NCBI GenBank assembly: GCA_002412885.1
Contig: DHVX01000062.1
Location: 95,746-159,745 of the forward strand
From: Bacteroidales bacterium UBA5197
GTDB taxonomy: Bacteria > Bacteroidota > Bacteroidia > Bacteroidales > Lentimicrobiaceae
Length of the DNA stretch: 64,000 bases
Reading direction: 5' to 3'
Positions 61,414 through 64,000 of this stretch are shown here, piece after piece (positions within the stretch are counted from its first letter, which is position 1; each line of letters starts with the position of its first letter). The position numbers and the translations under genes are program-made. The notes below the pieces were generated by a model. It was not told where the DNA came from, did no database searches, and saw nothing but the letters and a program-made list of their open reading frames with translations.

Positions 61414-64000
61414 ATGAAAAATAAGGAATTATTTACACTGAATCCGGAACTGGTAAACCTGAAAAATGAAGGGGTTGCCAAACTAAGAACAATCAATGAA
61501 AAAGATGATCTCACTATTGCCGAATATGAGCTGAGAACTTTTGTATGCGAAGGTGAGTACCACGATGGTTTAAAAAAGATGCTTGAATATTACCTGCAGA
61601 ATTTTTCAAGTTCGGAACAGCCGGTATTTTGGGTAAGTGGTTTTTATGGCAGCGGGAAATCACATTTGGTGAAAATGGCCAGTTACTTGTGGAATGACTT
61701 TGAGTTTCCAAATGGTAAGTCTGCCCGCAATATAAAACCTTTACCTCAAGATATTCAGGACTTGTTTGTTGAAATAGATCGCAAACAGAAAATACAGGGT
61801 AAGCTATCCATTGCAGGCACATTGCGCGACTTCCCTTCAAAAGATATTCGTTATTCGTTCATTCAATTGTTGCTAAACAATCTGGGCTTACCACCTCAGT
61901 ACCATCACTTCAAATTTGTCTATTGGGCAATGGGTGAAGGAATATATGAAAACCTTAAAGCATTGGTCGAAGCCGCTGGTAGAGACTTTAGAAAAGAAGT
62001 TGAGAATCTTTTTGTTTCCACAGTTCTTGCAAAAGCAGTGCTCGAATTGCTTCCGGAAATGGCCGAAAATGAGATGAAGTTAAAAGAACTCTTCAAAGCT
62101 CAGTTTCCAAGAGTGGAATCAATAGGCCGGGTCGATTTTGTAAAAACCATCCGTGATCAGATTCTACCTCTGTCTTTTGGAGATAAAATCCCTTGTACAA
62201 TCATTGTTTTGGATGAAGTTCAGCAATTTGTCGGGCAGGATACAGTTTTAGCTGACGATGTTCAGTTCCTGGCCGAAGATCTTTGTTCCCGCTTTGATGG
62301 CAAATTCCTTCTGGTTGGTACAGGTCAGAATGCATTAACCGATACTCCCATTCTTCAAAAGTTAATGGCGCGTTTCCGTGTACCTATACAGTTAACAAAT
62401 ACAGACATTCAAACGGTTATACGCAAAACAATCCTTGATAAAAAACCTTCCGCTTTTTCAGTGCTCAATACCCGGCTGGATGCATCCCTTGGTGAAATAT
62501 CACGTAACCTCGAAGGTACCGTATTTGGATACATTACTGAAGACAAAAACACCCTTGTTGCCGATTATCCCTTGCTTCCTTCAACCCGTAAATTGTGGAA
62601 TAAGATTCTACAGGTTATCGATGTAGCAGGTACATCAGGGCAGCTCCGCAACCAGTTGCGCATTATCGACGATAGTTTGAAAACCATTGCCAATCTGGAA
62701 GTGGGCCAGACAGTCCCGGCAGACTTTATCTTTAATCAGAATCAAACCCAGCTTATTCAGTCAGGCCTCTTAATGAATGATACTTGCAATCTCATTCAGG
62801 GAAAGAAAGCAAAGGGCGGTGATAGCGAAATAGAAGGCAGGATTTTGAGTGCTGTTTTCCTTTTGGATCAGGTTACCTCAAATATTTCAGATACCGGGCT
62901 GAAGTCAAATGATATTACCATAGCCGACCTGCTGATAGACAACCTGAATGTGAACTCTGATGCATTTCGCAATAAGGTAAAAGAGCTGATCAAAAAACTG
63001 GTGGATGAAAAAGTGCTTATGCCAATCGGTAGTGAGTATAAACTGCAAACAAAGATTGGGGCAGAATGGGAGCAGGAATTCACCAAACAATACATCAAGC
63101 TGAATAATTCAGGCGATGATCAGATACAGGGCCTCCGCAGAGAAAAACTGGTGGCTCACTTTAAAGAAAAGACAAGGGGCATCAATGTAACCCAGGGAAC
63201 TTCAAAAATGGTCCGCGACTTTGATCTCTGGGATAAAGACACCATGCCGAACACCGAGCATAAACTGAATTTGTGGATTCGTGATGGCTGGTTTGAAAGT
63301 GAGGGCATCGTCGAGAATGAAATTCGTGCAGCCGGCAACAATTCACCATTGGCGTATGCCTTTGTGAAAAAATTCAGAGATCCTGAATTGAGAACGGAGA
63401 TTATAAAGTTCCTGGCAGCTGGTTTTACAATTCCGGCCATGGGTGTGCCATCAACACCAGAGGGAGAACAAGCCAAGAAGAGCATGGAAACCCGCCAATC
63501 ACAGGCCAGAAATGCCATTCAGGAACTCATTGAAAAAATCTGTGATGAAACCACCGTTTTTCTTGCCGGTGGCAATAAAATACAAAATGGTACACTAAAG
63601 GAAAACATTCAGGAAGCCCTTAACAGCATTGCTGACCGGCAGTTTCCTGAGTTCAAAAGCAAAGCTGATTTTCTGAATTGGGGTCAGGCATTGACGAAAG
63701 CATTGGCTGGCAATCCCGATGCTTTGAGTGCCATCCATTACAACGCCGATGTGGACAAACATCCTGTAGCTTCTGAAATTTTGCGGTTTATGGGGAATTC
63801 CTCCAAAATGGGTAAGGACATCCGCAACCAGTTTATGAAATCTCCTTACGGCTGGCCTCAGGATGCCATTGATACCCTGTTGATCATGCTGAAAAACCTG
63901 CAGCACATTTCTACCAATGAAACCGATCTGAAGGTTGCCAAAATTAACCAGGCCTCATTCAAAAAGGAAATACACATCCTTGGGGCAAAGGAAAAAATCG
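61414..64000 (+). CDS. brxC: BrxC, BREX P-loop ATPase (3' end outside window)
   Basis: At least 862 codons from the ATG at 61414, open to the window edge. BrxC is usually about 1200 residues, so roughly two thirds to three quarters is seen. The Walker A motif is GFYGSGKSHLVK near residue 77 and the Walker B is TIIVLDEVQQFVG near residue 262, consistent with an AAA-type ATPase of the DUF499/BrxC class. N-terminal LNPELVNLKNEGVAKL and LPSTRKLWNKILQVIDVAGTSGQLRNQLRII are typical. It is the large ATP-binding component of BREX. Next gene expected is pglX (methyltransferase), then pglZ and brxL. Confidence 0.93.
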   Translation, partial: MKNKELFTLNPELVNLKNEGVAKLRTINEKDDLTIAEYELRTFVCEGEYHDGLKKMLEYYLQNFSSSEQPVFWVSGFYGSGKSHLVKMASYLWNDFEFPNGKSARNIKPLPQDIQDLFVEIDRKQKIQGKLSIAGTLRDFPSKDIRYSFIQLLLNNLGLPPQYHHFKFVYWAMGEGIYENLKALVEAAGRDFRKEVENLFVSTVLAKAVLELLPEMAENEMKLKELFKAQFPRVESIGRVDFVKTIRDQILPLSFGDKIPCTIIVLDEVQQFVGQDTVLADDVQFLAEDLCSRFDGKFLLVGTGQNALTDTPILQKLMARFRVPIQLTNTDIQTVIRKTILDKKPSAFSVLNTRLDASLGEISRNLEGTVFGYITEDKNTLVADYPLLPSTRKLWNKILQVIDVAGTSGQLRNQLRIIDDSLKTIANLEVGQTVPADFIFNQNQTQLIQSGLLMNDTCNLIQGKKAKGGDSEIEGRILSAVFLLDQVTSNISDTGLKSNDITIADLLIDNLNVNSDAFRNKVKELIKKLVDEKVLMPIGSEYKLQTKIGAEWEQEFTKQYIKLNNSGDDQIQGLRREKLVAHFKEKTRGINVTQGTSKMVRDFDLWDKDTMPNTEHKLNLWIRDGWFESEGIVENEIRAAGNNSPLAYAFVKKFRDPELRTEIIKFLAAGFTIPAMGVPSTPEGEQAKKSMETRQSQARNAIQELIEKICDETTVFLAGGNKIQNGTLKENIQEALNSIADRQFPEFKSKADFLNWGQALTKALAGNPDALSAIHYNADVDKHPVASEILRFMGNSSKMGKDIRNQFMKSPYGWPQDAIDTLLIMLKNLQHISTNETDLKVAKINQASFKKEIHILGAKEKI

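Larger units (their letters stand above)
52257..64000. mobile_element. Genomic island at tRNA-Cys carrying a BREX defence operon (right end outside window)
   Basis: The left end is the tRNA fragment at 52257-52274. Inside are a repressor divergent from an excisionase-like gene, a primase/helicase-like ATPase, an iteron-like repeat cluster, a BT4734-type primase, cargo of unknown role, a T9SS-secreted protein and BREX genes. No integrase, relaxase or intact tRNA-Cys is in view; these are expected to the right. At least 11.7 kb. Confidence 0.65.

Overview
The window looks like a chromosomal segment of a Bacteroidota bacterium, most likely Bacteroidales/Marinilabiliales-like; the exact order is inference. 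Support comes from gliding/T9SS-associated lipoprotein GldD and its partner GldE, a protein with a type A T9SS sorting tail, families typical of the phylum (DUF4175, DUF4292, DUF6249, BT4734-type primase), Bacteroidota promoters of the form TTG-N19..21-TAnnTTTG, and starts that mostly lack Shine-Dalgarno sequences.

Region by region. (1) 1-9 kb: end of an unidentified gene, gldE-gldD, butyrate kinase, a free Met-R-sulfoxide reductase, a Tat-exported GH109-type enzyme, a periplasmic nitroreductase, a MORN-repeat protein and nadA. (2) 8958-9631: an unusually AT-rich 674-bp spacer with recurrent TATTAACA motifs between divergent nadA and rpiB, a candidate replication-origin-like region. (3) 9.6-15 kb: rpiB-lutB, a fructosamine-kinase gene broken by an apparent 2-base deletion, an ECF sigma factor with a putative anti-sigma protein and a DUF6249 protein, thpR, tRNA-Ala(GGC) and tatA. 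(4) 15-35 kb: a largely minus-strand cell-envelope block (EnvC-like, DUF4292 lipoprotein, TPR protein, dut, flippase, large NtrY-like kinase), a methyltransferase and mnmG flanked by two parS-like sites, ybeY, DUF4175 and a class III adenylate cyclase. (5) 34-41 kb: gltX, a PrdX-like editing protein and an overlapping operon of two SGNH proteins plus an MBOAT acyltransferase, probably an extracellular O-acylation machine. (6) 41-42.7 kb: a three-gene split HipA toxin-antitoxin locus (HipBST type) with palindromic operators and a near-perfect promoter. (7) 43-52 kb: an outer-membrane protein, DUF2891, a small AT-rich accessory patch with three small unknown genes and a tandem-HTH regulator, tRNA-Gln(CTG) beside glnS, mntP, an FMN-binding protein and a porin.

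(8) 52.26 kb to the right edge is a genomic island. It begins exactly at an 18-bp fragment matching the 3' end of a tRNA-Cys gene, followed (minus strand) by that gene's terminator. Inside come an XRE repressor divergent from an excisionase-like protein with two identical-spaced operators between them, a P-loop primase/helicase-like ATPase, an iteron-like cluster of 11 TGTAAAC heptamers, a BT4734-type primase-like protein, a zinc-ribbon protein of unknown function, a T9SS-exported seven-repeat protein, and the first three genes of a type I BREX phage-defence operon (brxA, brxB, brxC). brxC runs off the window; pglX, pglZ, brxL, the integrase and the intact tRNA-Cys are expected to the right but are not seen.
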